Source of the DNA: Flaveria trinervia
Taxonomy: Eukaryota > Streptophyta > Magnoliopsida > Asterales > Asteraceae
NCBI GenBank assembly: GCA_025506515.1
Contig: CM046451.1
Coordinates: forward strand, 54,264,356 to 54,328,355
Length of the DNA stretch: 64,000 bases
Direction: 5' to 3'
Made by a program: the position numbers and the translations under genes. Shown here piece after piece: positions 34,278 to 45,034 of this stretch (its first letter is position 1; the number at the start of each line of letters is the position of its first letter). A model generated the notes under the pieces. The model saw only the letters and a program-made list of their open reading frames with translations. It did no database searches and was not told the origin of the DNA.

Positions 34278-36272
34278 ATGGCAGATAGGTGGATCATCAA
34301 CACCAAGCACAACATTTGTGCTCACTTGGATGCCACCACTTGGAATCTACTGATTTTGCTGGTATCATTGCATTTCTGAGGAGATCAAGGATCTATAGAG
34401 CTATATCTGCACCTTGCACACCATACTGTCTATATAGCAGGCATTTTAGGAATGGTGCATCTGTTGACAGATCTACTAAGCCTTACTGTATACGCAACAC
34501 CATTTTTGGCCAGGAGATTGAGGTCATGACAGCAGATCTTAAACGTGTACTGGACCAGGGTGATGATGCTGCCTTACCCAGCCAGGTTACATCCTCTTAC
34601 CTTAGTAGGGAATGTTTTCTATGGATGAAGTACTTGGGGACATCAACGTAGGTGTGCTCACAAAAGCAACCTATGTCCCCAGTTCAAGTACCTAGCACAT
34701 GTCATTCTAAAGTGCATTGCTTCATCACGGAGGGGTGATTTGATGATCTATCTGATCAAATCCAGAATGCTTACGTGGCACTGGTGCTGAATCACCCCTT
34801 CAGCTTATCCAACATGATTTTCTCCTACATGATCAAGAACTTAGAGGCCAAAGGCAAGGAAGGCTTCTGCATGTACCCAAGATTCCTACAGATGATCAAT
34901 GACGAGAAGCTTCCTTCGCTGCCTAAGGAGAGTCATGATGTAGTCTCTCTCGAGGTCATGGATGACACCACCCTTAGGAGGATGAAGGTTTACAGGGGCA
35001 AGAAGGTGAAGCCCTCTGTAAGGAGATTGTTTGGGCATCTGTCCCGGGATGACTACGTGGCACCAACAAGGAGGAAGTGGCGCCACTATGATAGTGACTC
35101 GGACGTTGAGCAGATAGCTCTACCCTCTGATGACTCTGACGGTGATGACCATGATGCTGATCAGGAGGGGATGGTCAGGGTGGACCCGAACCAGCTCCCA
35201 TTCACCCTGAATTCCAGATGAGGAGGAGGAGGATTCTGATGAAGAGCCTCTAGTGCGAATGGTAGGGAGTCGGGTCATAGCCATAGAGAGAGGTCTTAGG
35301 GTGGTTGGTGGATGCCAGGGAAGTCGGGGGATGCTTCTGTTGCTGATACAGATCCATCATATACCCCGACCCGCCCAGCAGCCAAAGGGAGCCATTATGT
35401 CTAAGGGCTCCAGGAAGAGAATGGCTCACGCCTATGGCAAGAAGGGAAGAGGCAAAGGTTTACATTGACCTCTACTACTGCCACAACCACCACCCATCCA
35501 CCCCACTGCTACCCCCACCACTACCACACCACCTATCACTACCACACTCCCATCCACCACCACTACATTCTACTATTCACCACCCACTCATATACCACCA
35601 TCCACATTCACCATAGGCACCACTAAAGCCTACCCTTCACCACCCACTCATATACCCCACCCATATTCACCACAGCCACCACTACCACCACCAGTCACCA
35701 GCCGGACCCTCATCCCACACCACATTTACCACAGGATCTACTCTACCTTCTATTGGGGTAGAGGAACAGTTGGCAACATTTAACCGTATGGTGCTGAAGT
35801 TGTTAGCTACTGATGAAAAGAAAGCTGCCCAACTAAGTCAGCTTGTGGAGCTAAATGTTTGCAAGCACAACAGATTGCTCACCAATCACAGCAGATTGCA
35901 TAGCAAGCGCAGTAGATTTCCCAACTCCAGGAGCACAATGACAGATCAGTGTAGAGGATTGAGGATTGGAGGCATCTAACAAGTCTATCATGCTCAAACT
36001 AAAGGGATCAAAAGATGAGCCTCATAAGATAAGAGAAGGTGATGACGATGATGATGATGATGAAGATGATGATGATAGTGATGATGATGAGATGAGTTGA
36101 AGATAGAGAGCCAAAGGAAGGCGGGATGATGATATGATGAGAAGGAGATGCAGTTGCATCTACCTCAGCTCAGCGTCAAGAAAGAAGGACAAAGAGAAAT
36201 CAAGACCAAGGAGCATCATCTTTTGCCCCATCTGCTAAGAACCCAGCCATACAAGACAAAAGTAATGCTTAG
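34278..36272 (+). pseudogene. Copia-A ORF3 (plus copy)
   Basis: Starts MADRWIINTKHNI at 34278, frameshifts after about 26 codons, and continues as DFAGIIAFLRRSRIYRAIS and a DLKRVLDQGDDA block (34289-34651). It then runs 34775-35221 with FSLSNMIFSYMIKNLEAKG, MYPRFLQMI, VYRGKKVKPSVRRLFGHLS and the acidic SDSDVEQIALPSDDSD. A Thr/Pro/His-rich tract (35470-35710), a coiled coil with VEEQLATFNRMVLKLL-type wording (35758 on) and an Asp-rich tract (36030-36090) follow, ending at TAG 36270-36272. Many single-base frame losses. The N-terminal pattern matches ORF3 of the other families. Confidence 0.75.
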
Positions 36273-36420
36273 AAGTTTATGTATTTGAAAACTTTATACT
36301 TGAAACTTGTATTAAACTTATGTACTTAATGTTTATGTATCTTTATCAAATGTTTGATTTGTCTTGATTAATACTAATTGTTGATGTATTTACATGTTTA
36401 AATCAAGTAGATCAGTCATC
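36273..36420 (+). other. AT-rich interval between Copia-A ORF3 and ORF4 (plus copy)
   Basis: About 150 bp, strongly T/A-rich, with no ORF and a shared counterpart at 44871-45034. It could be an intron or an ORF3 3' UTR. It ends in a pyrimidine-rich CATCTTAG that could act as an acceptor. Confidence 0.5.
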
Positions 36421-37180
36421 TTAGCAAGATGAGTATGATATTGCTCCCCTTCAAAAAATCAAGTCTCAACTTACAATGATCTTGATTTGCAAGGGATAGT
36501 CAGAAGGTCTGTAAGCTATACTCCTGAAGAAGGAGAAGTCATTCATGACCTTACTGATGAACAGCTTGCTAAGATGTTTCGGCTCAACCGGACGAGATGG
36601 TCATGGACGCTCCTACTTTTTAAGTTACAAGTGTCGATGAGCTCAATGACATAGATGAAATCGAGATAGAGGATGTCACTGCTGACCATTATCCAGAGTA
36701 CACTAACCGAGAGGGAAATGTAGTCCCCAACTTGGGTGATACTCTCGGCATGATACATTTGACAAGCTTGATCAGATGGAGAAAGAGACGGAAAATAATG
36801 AGGGTCAAGCCCAAGCCTTGGATGCCGATGTTGACATCAAAAGGCTGAATGGGAGGCTTGTTTTGCAGAGAACCGAGCCATGCACACTGCACAAAGCCTA
36901 ACGTCTACACCAAGCTGTTATAAAGTCAAGAAACACCTAAAGGGTTAGGCAAGATCATAGCATGGCTTATTTTGAGGGATCTAAATGTATATGCAGTGAA
37001 GAGAGAAAAGGGCATAGAGTATTTAGATTTCCACACGATCTAAGACTCTCCCTGGTTTTGAGCTTAACCAGCTGACACGCCTAAAGTTGCTGTATGTTGA
37101 CCGAGAAAGAAGTTAGGATGGTTTGAGGCTGCATTGAGGAAAGAATACCACACCAAAATCCCTTTAAGGGAAATGCCACA
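36421..37180 (+). pseudogene. Copia-A ORF4, first part (plus copy)
   Basis: Frames around RRSVSYTPEEGEVIHDLTDE, an acidic ELNDIDEIEIEDV block and KREKGIEYLDF-type wording match 44870-43900 of the minus copy. Broken by frame losses and then cut at 37180 by the Copia-B LTR. Homology resumes at 40134, with about 100 bp of Copia-A missing between the two sides, so the junction is not a simple insertion. Confidence 0.65.
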
Positions 37181-38105
37181 TGTTGGACCAAAAGAACCAA
37201 TGAGCCTGATCAGAAAAACCTCTAAGTCCCACAGACATCACAACAACTGCTGAAGACTTGATCAGCTGTTGACAAAGTCTGAAGAGCAACAGCTGAAGAA
37301 AAAAAGTACTGAAGACTTCAAGCTGGACCAAGTCTGAAGATCAACAGCTGAGACTAAAGTACTGAAGACTTAAAAAGCTGAAGACTAAAGTCTGAAGACT
37401 TCAACAGCTGAAGACTAAAGTACTGAAGACTTAAAAAGCTGAAGACTAAAGTACTGAAGACTTCAACAGCTGAAGACCAAAGTCTGAAGATCAACAGCTG
37501 AAGACTAAGTACTGAAGATCAACAGCAATCTGAAGTACAAAGACTGAAGACAACAGCTGAAGACATCAATTGATGACAACAACTGAAGTTCAAGTACAAG
37601 TACTGATGCCTTCAGAGTTTGTTACAACAGCTAAAGAAGCATTCTTCAGTTGTTGTGATGGTTTTTCTTTCAGTAGTTTTCTTTTCTATTTCAGTACTTG
37701 TAAAACGACTGAAGAGCATGTTTCAGTCGTTGTAGTTTCAGTAGTTTCTTTTCAGTAGTTGTAGTGATAGTTAACACTTAGTATTTTTGTAAAAAGATGT
37801 CAGCTGTTTGACATCTTCAGTAGTTGTGTTTACTATTAGTAGTTTGAATAATCTGTAGATGTCACTATCAAGTGACATCAGCAGACGGCACATCTCCTAT
37901 ATAAGAGATGTTGACCTAATTGTACGTGTGACATCTGTTACCACGAAAGCGCATATGAATGAATATCTTTCGCAGAATTATCTCTCTCTATAAACGTTTA
38001 CTTTTATATTGAATATCAATTGTGTTCTTGTGAATTGTCTAATTCATTGTTTGATTTCCGCTGAATACTCTCTAATCAATCAAACGTAGATCACTGATCC
38101 TAACA
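37181..38105 (+). repeat. Copia-B 5' LTR (plus copy 2)
   Basis: TGTTGGACCAAAAG...GATCCTAACA. The array of CTGAAGACT / CAACAGCTGAAG words runs from about 37230 to 37830, followed by TATATAAG at 37898-37905. It is the longest Copia-B LTR here. It directly abuts the PBS, giving the reference orientation for the family. Confidence 0.93.
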
Positions 38106-38106
38106 A

Positions 38107-38118
38107 TGGTATCAGAGC
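38107..38118 (+). other. Copia-B primer-binding site (plus copy 2)
   Basis: TGGTATCAGAGC, an exact initiator tRNA-Met complement, one base after the LTR. Confidence 0.93.
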
Positions 38119-38329
38119 AGGTTAATCATTGATCGATCTAACAATTGATCATTGAAACAGCTATTCGATATCTATGTTGATTGAATTAGCATATTTGCAA
38201 GAATTGGTTATAGATTATTGAATTTCTGCTGCTTTCATTATTTACTTTGAGCTCTCTCTTGGTTCAATTTGGTTTGTTGTGTTTTTTCTAAATCTGCTAA
38301 AGCTTAATTGAATTTGGTTGAATCTGAGA

Positions 38330-40133
38330 ATGACTACTCCTTCTAATGACCCTCACAATACGGTTCCTCAACCAAGCCTCCGATGCTGGTTAGGACTGAG
38401 TTAACATATGGCAACGAAGGATGCTTTATCACCTGTCTGTTAATAGTTCAGGTTGTTGGACATCCGTGGTACATGGTCCACACAAGCCTATGGTGAACAA
38501 TCCGGAAACCAACCAAATGGTTCCAAGAAAAAGGAACAATACTCAGATGAGGATCGGAAACTGTTTGAGATTGATGTTAAAGCGCATGGTATTCTGGCCA
38601 TGGCTTTGCCTAATGAAATCTATTCAGGGCTTATGCATCATGAAACTGCTCATGACCTCTGAATGCACTGAAGGAACAATTCGGTGGAACAGATGAGGTT
38701 TTAGCAACAACAGAGAAATCCTTGCCCAACAATATGAGACATTCTCTCATAGAAAGGGTGAGACACTGACTCAACAGTTTGAGCATTTTTCTTCTTTGAT
38801 CTCTGAGCTGAAAATGGTCAAACAGATACACCAATAGCCAGATGAATAACAGATTCCCAGATCACTACCTGAGAAATGGACACATACACTATTGTCCTAC
38901 GCTCCAGTGCAAATCTGGATAGCCTATCTCTCACCCAACTTCATGGGAAACTGCTTACATTCAAGAGAGAGATAGAGCAGAAAGGAAATTGGCATCATCA
39001 GGAAAGCTCACTGATGACTTTGTACCAGGGAACACTGCCTTGGTTGGTCATGAGTCAGAATATGCTGCATCTGAAAGCAATTATGATGAGCATATAGATT
39101 TCTCTTCAAACAGTTCTAATCATGCATTTGTTGGTGTTGATAGTCAATCAAGCTGTAATAGTGACAATTTATGCTTCATCATGGATAATCTGAAGGGTAT
39201 GGCTGATGATGACTTAGAAGAGAATAATATTCTAAGCCAAATGACCTTAGTTAATATCAGATCTCAAAAGTTCTACAAGAGAACTGGCAGGAAATTTCCT
39301 GGACCTCTGGCAAAACCAAAGTTGGTTTTGACAAGAGTAAGTGAGGTGTCACAAATGCCAAAGGCTTGGACACTTTGCAAGAGAGTGTAGATCAACTAGA
39401 TCTAACTCCTCTGCACCCTTTGTGACTTTTCCAAGCACTAGTCCCAAAACAGAGGGCAACATCCTGCGAGTTCTGGTCATCATTCACACCCTATATCTCC
39501 TGCATACTTTGTCCCTCAGGGTCCATGTCATATCCTTATCCCTACTATTACATGCCTCAATCAAATCTGGTTCAAGCTCCTATGGCACAAAAACCGCAAG
39601 CATTACCTGAACCTCAACCTCCCAATTCATCAACAATCTCAACCTCAACAACACGCTTTTTCACCCCAGGAGTTGTTGACTGGAGCAGTTCTACCAGATG
39701 ATATGTCTGGTCATGAACAAATGTTCTCGGTGCTGGTCGACATGGTGGTGTGATAGTCCTTTTGGAAACCTTGCTCTTATGGCTCTGGAGTCTGCTGATA
39801 CCTCATCCTTTAATGCCTCCACACCACAAGTATCCTCTAAGGCCACAAGCCAAGCTATGTTCTGAAACATGCATAGCTGCATTTGCATCTATTAGAGAAG
39901 CAAATGTAGCTTTAATTAACAAGAACATTGAGCTAGAACAAATAATATCCAAAAGAAATGTTGAATTGAGTCTGTGCTTAATGATAAGAATGATGAATTT
40001 ACAAACTTAAATGTCAAATCACTGATGATAAGGCTAGGGAGAGAGGAGGTATTCTAGAGAAGTACAGAGACCTCAAAGAAACACTGCAACTACCCAGGTA
40101 GAGTGTGATCGATGGGTACATTCTTGCAATGGA
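38330..40133 (+). pseudogene. Copia-B gag (plus copy 2)
   Basis: MTTPSNDPHN starts at 38330. Pieces seen include LSVNSSGCWTSVVHGP, SDEDRKLFEIDVKAHGILAM, TIVLRSSANLDSLSLTQLHG, SQKFYKRTGRKF and HKCQRLGHFARECRS (the first zinc knuckle, with its first Cys still present, near 39343). About ten frame losses, most of one base, when compared with the minus copy 62412-60900. The region 39700-40100 is the coiled coil. It ends before the second knuckle. Confidence 0.85.
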
Positions 40134-40353
40134 TACTATTCAGGTATTTGACCCTATGTGGGTAACTAACTTGTCTGCTGATGATGATATACTTATACAA
40201 GTGGTCACTGTTCTATGATTCGCAAGACATTGTACCAGCCCTCTAGTTTCAAAATGTTATATGACTTTGTTTCGCGTTGAGATAAATACTAGAGTTACAA
40301 GAGAGGAAAAGTACAAGAAGTTTGATGAGCTGATGAAGAATGTTAGAAAATGA
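40134..40353 (+). pseudogene. Copia-A ORF4, last part (plus copy)
   Basis: Reading VFDPMWVTNLSADDD and REEKYKKFDELMKNVRK, then TGA at 40351-40353. It corresponds to FYPMWLTNLSGDDV...YEELMKNVRQ at 43916-43704. It ends 14 bp before the PPT. Confidence 0.75.
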
Positions 40354-40367
40354 TGTAAACTAGGTCT

Positions 40368-40377
40368 AAGGGGGAGT
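40368..40377 (+). other. Copia-A polypurine tract (plus copy)
   Basis: AAGGGGGAGT immediately upstream of the LTR start TGTTGATACTG. Confidence 0.85.
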
Positions 40378-41040
40378 TGTTGATACTGTGAACTAGTTAG
40401 GAGCTTAATGTAATAGGTCTATCATCTCTTACATATATGTAATCGAATGGGTATGAATGAAATACAAAGTGTGGTTAATGCTTATGATGTTTAATATTTC
40501 ATTGGTTATGTGTGATTACTTATAGTGAAATAAATATATACGTTTGTGGTTGTTATACAATTCTTAGTCAAAATGATTGAGAAATATGTCAAACCTAATC
40601 ATATGAAGTTCTCATGTGAATGGACCATACACATGAATACTTCATGCTAATGGAAGTCGCACGACTGAGCCAGGAGATTGGACCAGTCGCACGATTGTGA
40701 CATACGATTGACTCAGTCGCACGACTGAACCTTAGTCGTGCGGATGGATCAACCGCATGATTCAGTCGCACGACTGAACCATGCTAATGGTTCGGTCATA
40801 CGATTGGAAGACACTAACCTATAAATACAACTTAATTCATGGAAAAACGTAACAATTCGAATACCTACACACATAATCGTACCCTAGCCGTCCAGAGACT
40901 CAAGAAAACTGTCCAAGTTCATAGATCATAGTTGATCATTCTCTAATCATTCTTAATGTTTCATTAATCGTTAGATTGATCTGACTGTGTTCTCTCTGAT
41001 TGGATCGCCAATCAAATAGGATTTCGCACTATTTGAGTTT
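40378..41040 (+). repeat. Copia-A 3' LTR (plus copy), 3' end missing
   Basis: Starts TGTTGATACTGTG after the PPT. It has the CGAC-word array (40600-40800), a TATAAATA box at about 40823 and the CCAGAGACTCAAG leader. The last about 45 bases found in the 42979 copy are missing. The sequence passes directly into minus-strand Copia-A gag. Confidence 0.85.
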
Positions 41041-42978
41041 GATCTTTAGGTTCACTAATACTCTTAGGTGGAGTATAGATCTAATTTTTGGAAATCTTGG
41101 TTTTTCATCAAAAAGGTCAATTTCTTTTGGGTGTTTGATATAAGGACAATTACAAGAGAAATGTCCCTGTTTTCCATAACTGTAGCATGATCTCCCTTCT
41201 ACAGATGAGGAAAATTGATATGGGGTTAAGTTTGGTTGGTGTTTGAATTTTTTGGGTGTTGGTGGGTTGTTCACTCTCTTTTAGATGTTTCACCTTCTTT
41301 AACAAAAGTAATTGTTGTAACATTTTAAACATCTTTCACTTCATTTTGTTGGACGTGGATGATTAACACGTTTATGTTATTGGATTAATCATTTTGGGTT
41401 TTGAAATAGACGTTGTGAACCTGGCCCTAAAGTAATCTTTTCAATTCTATCATCCAAATTCTCAACAAGCATTTTTCCTTTTGATTTTAAAGTAGAATCC
41501 TTCTGTTTAGTGATAGATTTCACAGGTTTACCCGTAGAATCAGGATCGCTAACCAGAGGAGTAAACACCACATGATCCCCTACTGGGTTATTATTAACTG
41601 GTCTACATTTAGTGTTCAGAAGGATTTCATATGGTGGTGGTGCTACATTATAACCCAGACCTTCCCCGTTATTTCATTCTTTCACTAAGTTTTGAACTAT
41701 GTGAAAAGAACTAGCCAAACTGTGCAGTTTTTGTTTTAATGATTCAACCTCGACTTCCAAGACTGCTTGTTCTTTGTTAATTTCCTCCAAAGAATTTAAA
41801 TAAAACTTGATGTCATTTGATTGATTTAAGGCAAAGACCTCGGTTTCCCTTAGTTGTTTTCCCGAAATTTCTATCTTTTCTTTGAAGCTACACGCATTTT
41901 GTTTAAAACATAGTTTGCTTCAGTGCAGAGTTGTAAATCATTTACTAGATTATCATTATGTTCTAATAACCTAGAAAATTTCAAATCAATGCTTTCTCTA
42001 AATATCACATTCAGTACAAGTGTTTTTCAAAATAATGGTCTTTAGAAACTTACTGTGAGTAATCTGACAAATCAGCCATTAAAGTAGAGTCAGACCCTTT
42101 GGTGACTGGAGATTCTAAATTTGTAGCTCTAAGCTCTTTGTCAACCAGATGTTCAAAAACATCCATAGCTTTCAATATCTGAAAGTTGCTCAGCTATGAT
42201 GTTTCCTTCACTTGCATATCCATCCATCCAATGCATCAACAAAAGCAATGTTTAGATCACCCTCAGAAACAAATTGGAAAACCAGTCTTGACCTTCATCA
42301 CCTTAAGCAGTCAAAGCCTTTGTCTCTTTACTTGAATATGAAGTTCCAATCTTATCCTTGTCTTGATGGTTGAATGTAGGAAAAGGATTTCCATTTCTAG
42401 TTTTCTTTGGCTTTACACACTCACGTTTAAAGTGCCCCTTTTCACCACAGTTAAAGCACATGACTTTGGTTTTGTCAAATACAAAAGTTGTATCTTTGGT
42501 GGCAACTAGATTTGCCCTATCTTCTTCACAAACTTCTTGGCTCTTCTAACAACACTACCTAAGGCCCATATTATATCCATTCTTTCTAGCTCAGTTTCAT
42601 CAACTTGCTCGTATAGTCCTCATTAACAAGATGAAAATATCCAATCTTATTAGCAACTAAACTATCATAGATTGTACAACGCCGCTAGAAGATCGATGTG
42701 CTCTTTAGCAACTTCCACGGTGACATTTCCGAGATTCTCGGTCTTCAACTTTGTAGTATTTGCCTCAGGAGCTATGTATTGAGTTCTAGATGACCCTAAC
42801 GTTTCGGTTCCTGATGCACTACTTTGGGAAGAAGCAGAAGAGCTAGACACAAATGCTTTTAGTAACGGTGCTCCTGAAACTGTCGGAGTTGGAACTGAAT
42901 TGTATAGTGAAGGATTCTGAACATTGGATCCTTTTTTTGACTTGTACTTCATACGTAGTTCTTTGTTAGGGGGGACCA
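41041..42978 (-). pseudogene. Copia-A gag fragment
   Basis: Read leftward from the LTR at 42979: KYKSKKGSNVQNPSLYNSV, EVAKEHIDLLAALYNL, then a first zinc knuckle CFNCGEKGHFKREC (42417-42458, intact), a coiled-coil-like stretch (about 42000-41700, stops throughout), a Lys-rich linker (41571-41389) and a second knuckle CYSYGKQGHFSCNC (about 41140-41190) whose second Cys is Tyr. The capsid part expected before the first knuckle seems shortened. The fragment ends at the truncated LTR at 41040, so protease onward is missing. Confidence 0.75.
42961..42978 (-). other. Copia-A PBS position
   Basis: TGGTCCCCCCTAACAAAG on the minus strand, starting right after the LTR end GTACA. It begins with the TGG expected of a PBS but does not match initiator tRNA-Met beyond that. 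Confidence 0.45.
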
Positions 42979-43678
42979 TGTACTGGACGGAATACTAACT
43001 GATCCACGTGTATACCGAATCAAGTAGTGTGGAATCTTATTTGATTGGCTATCCAATCAGTGAGAAAGTTAACCCGATTGATATAAGATTAATCTAAACG
43101 GTAAGAATGAATAGCAATCGATCAAGAACGATCTATGAATTGGATTGGATTTCTTGGGCGTTCTGGACGCTAGGGTACGTGTATGATCAAATTCTTCAAA
43201 GTGTTTCGTTTTCCACGAATTAAGTGGTATTTATAGGTTAGGATTACTCATTCGTGCGACTGAACCATTCGCATGGTTCAGTCATGCGACTGAGTCATGC
43301 AGTTGATCCATTCGCATGACTGAGTGTTCAGTCGTGACGAGAGTCAATCTCATGTCACAATTTTGCGACTGATCTAGTCTCTTGGTTCAGTCGTGCGACT
43401 GATTCATTAGCATGAAGTTGTTCATGCGTATGGTCCATTACAGTGGGCCATTCGCATGAGAACTTCATATGACTAAGTTTGAATATGTTTCACAATCATT
43501 ATTTGACTTAGATCTATTCAAACAACCACAAACCTGTATAGTTAGTTCAATAAGCGTTAATACAATAAAAAATGAAATATTAAACATTATAAGCATAAAC
43601 CAGGCATTGTATTTCATTCAACCATTCATTTACATTATGTAAGATATGAAAGACTTTTTATATTAATATATATCTACA
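42979..43678 (-). repeat. Copia-A LTR shared by two minus-strand internal regions
   Basis: A 700-bp LTR, plus strand TGTACTGGACGG...ATCTACA, with the CGAC-word array at 43245-43460 and TATA at 43228-43235. On its right lie a PPT and ORF4 (it acts as a 3' LTR). On its left lie a PBS-like site and gag (it acts as a 5' LTR). Such an internal-LTR-internal arrangement suggests recombination between elements. Confidence 0.88.
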
Positions 43679-43691
43679 AACTCCCCCTTGG
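43679..43691 (-). other. Copia-A polypurine tract (minus copy)
   Basis: AACTCCCCCTTGG adjoining the LTR; minus strand CCAAGGGGGAGTT. Confidence 0.85.
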
Positions 43692-43703
43692 ACCTAGTTT
43701 AAT

Positions 43704-44870
43704 CTATTGTCTAACATTCTTCATCAGCTCTTCATATTTTCTTGTACTTCTCCTCTCTTGTGACTCCCGCATGTATTCAAAAGCAAAGCAGAGTCGTATC
43801 ACATTCTGGAATTGGAGAGCTTGTACAATATCCTGCAAGTCATAGAATAGTGGCCACTTGTATAAGGTGTAAACATCATCACCCGACAAGTTAGTCAGCC
43901 ACATCGGGTAAAACACCCTGATAGTTTCCTGTTTCCATTTCTGTTCAAAATTATGATCGCTTCACTCGTTCGCCAGTCATAGTACCACCACTTAAAGTGT
44001 GGAGTGAAGTCCTGAGGCATTTCCCTTAGAGGGATTCTCGACATTGTGCACGGAGGACTCCACTTCAGCACAATCTTTGGCTTCCTATTAATGGTATCAA
44101 CTTCAGATCTTCTGATATACCTCGTTGGTTGTTGAGGTTTGAAGTTGACCCACTGGGTGTGGTACTCTCTCTTCAAAGCAGCTTCAAACCAGCCTGACAT
44201 CTTTTGAGGGTCAGCATATAATAGCTTCAAATTGGCCAGTTGGTTAAGCTCAAAACCAGGTAGAGTCTTCAGATCGTGTGGAAATCTGAAGTACTCTATG
44301 CCCTTTTCTCTTTTCATGGCATATACATTCAGATCCTCAAAATAAGCCCATGCGATGATCTTGCCTTACACCTTCAAGTATTTCTTGACTTTGTACAGCT
44401 TGGTGTAGACATCTGGCTTTTGTGTAGTGTGCATGGCTCTGCTCTCAGCAAAACATGTCGCCCATTCAGCCTTTTTGATGTTGACATCGGCGTTTGAGGC
44501 TTGGGCTTGGTCTTTCTTCTTCTCTGACTCCTGCTCCATCTTATCTAGAGTTTCAAAAGTATCACTAACATGGGAGTCACCCAGATTGGGGACTACATTT
44601 TCCTTATTGTTAGCATACTTTGGATACTGTTATGCAGTGACGTCTTCAATCTCAATTTCATCCACATCGTTAAGCTCATCGTCACTATCTATGTCCATAG
44701 TAGGAGCATCCTTCATAATCTCATCGGGATTCAGGCGGAACATCTCAGGCAGTTGCTCATCAGTAAGATCGTGAATTATTTATCCTTCTTTAGGAGTGTA
44801 ACTCACAGACCTCCTGTCTCTCCCTTGCAGATCAGTATTATGAGTTGATACTTGATCTGCTGAAGGGAAG
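43704..44870 (-). pseudogene. Copia-A ORF4 (minus copy)
   Basis: Pieces: RRSVSYTPKEG and an acidic DELNDVDEIEIEDV block (44850-44640), 44317-43895 (MKREKGIEYFRFPHDLKTLP, GWFEAALKREYHTQW, VLKWSPPCTMSRIPLREMP, FKWWYYDWRTSEAIII) and 43916-43704 (MWLTNLSGDDVYTLYKWPLF, MRESQERRS). A VxxW...SRI...P spacing resembles the VRIWPDPRVSSRIHK block in Copia-B ORF3, so ORF4 may correspond to the C-terminal part of ORF3 there. Broken by at least two frame changes and a stop. Confidence 0.65.
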
Positions 44871-45034
44871 CAACGTCGTACTCATCTTGCCGAGATGTGC
44901 TTGATTTAAAACATTAAACACATCATGCATCAGTAAATATTCAAGACATTAAACATTAAATATATAACATTAACATTCAACCATATAAGTTTAATACAAT
45001 ATTCAAATTACACATGATTTAAATTACAAAAAGT
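44871..45034 (-). other. AT-rich interval between Copia-A ORF3 and ORF4 (minus copy)
   Basis: About 160 bp of A/T-rich sequence without ORF, in the same place as 36273-36420 in the plus copy. Confidence 0.5.

Larger units (their letters stand above)
37181..40133 (+). mobile_element. Copia-B 5' fragment (plus copy 2)
   Basis: A 5' LTR in the correct orientation (37181-38105), PBS and gag, ending abruptly inside the gag C-terminus after a GTGTGATCGATGGGTACA segment. No TSD could be paired because the right side is truncated and flanked by a Copia-A deletion. Confidence 0.88.
32696..41040 (+). mobile_element. Copia-A 3' half (plus copy), interrupted by Copia-B
   Basis: Order on the plus strand: AT-rich spacer, minisatellite, CGAC-word array, TATA, leader with probable intron, ORF3, ORF4 (interrupted at 37181-40133 by a Copia-B LTR and gag), PPT, 3' LTR (40378-41040, end truncated). 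Sequence and order match the minus-strand copy 48770-42979. Upstream pol is missing at the N gap. Confidence 0.85.
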
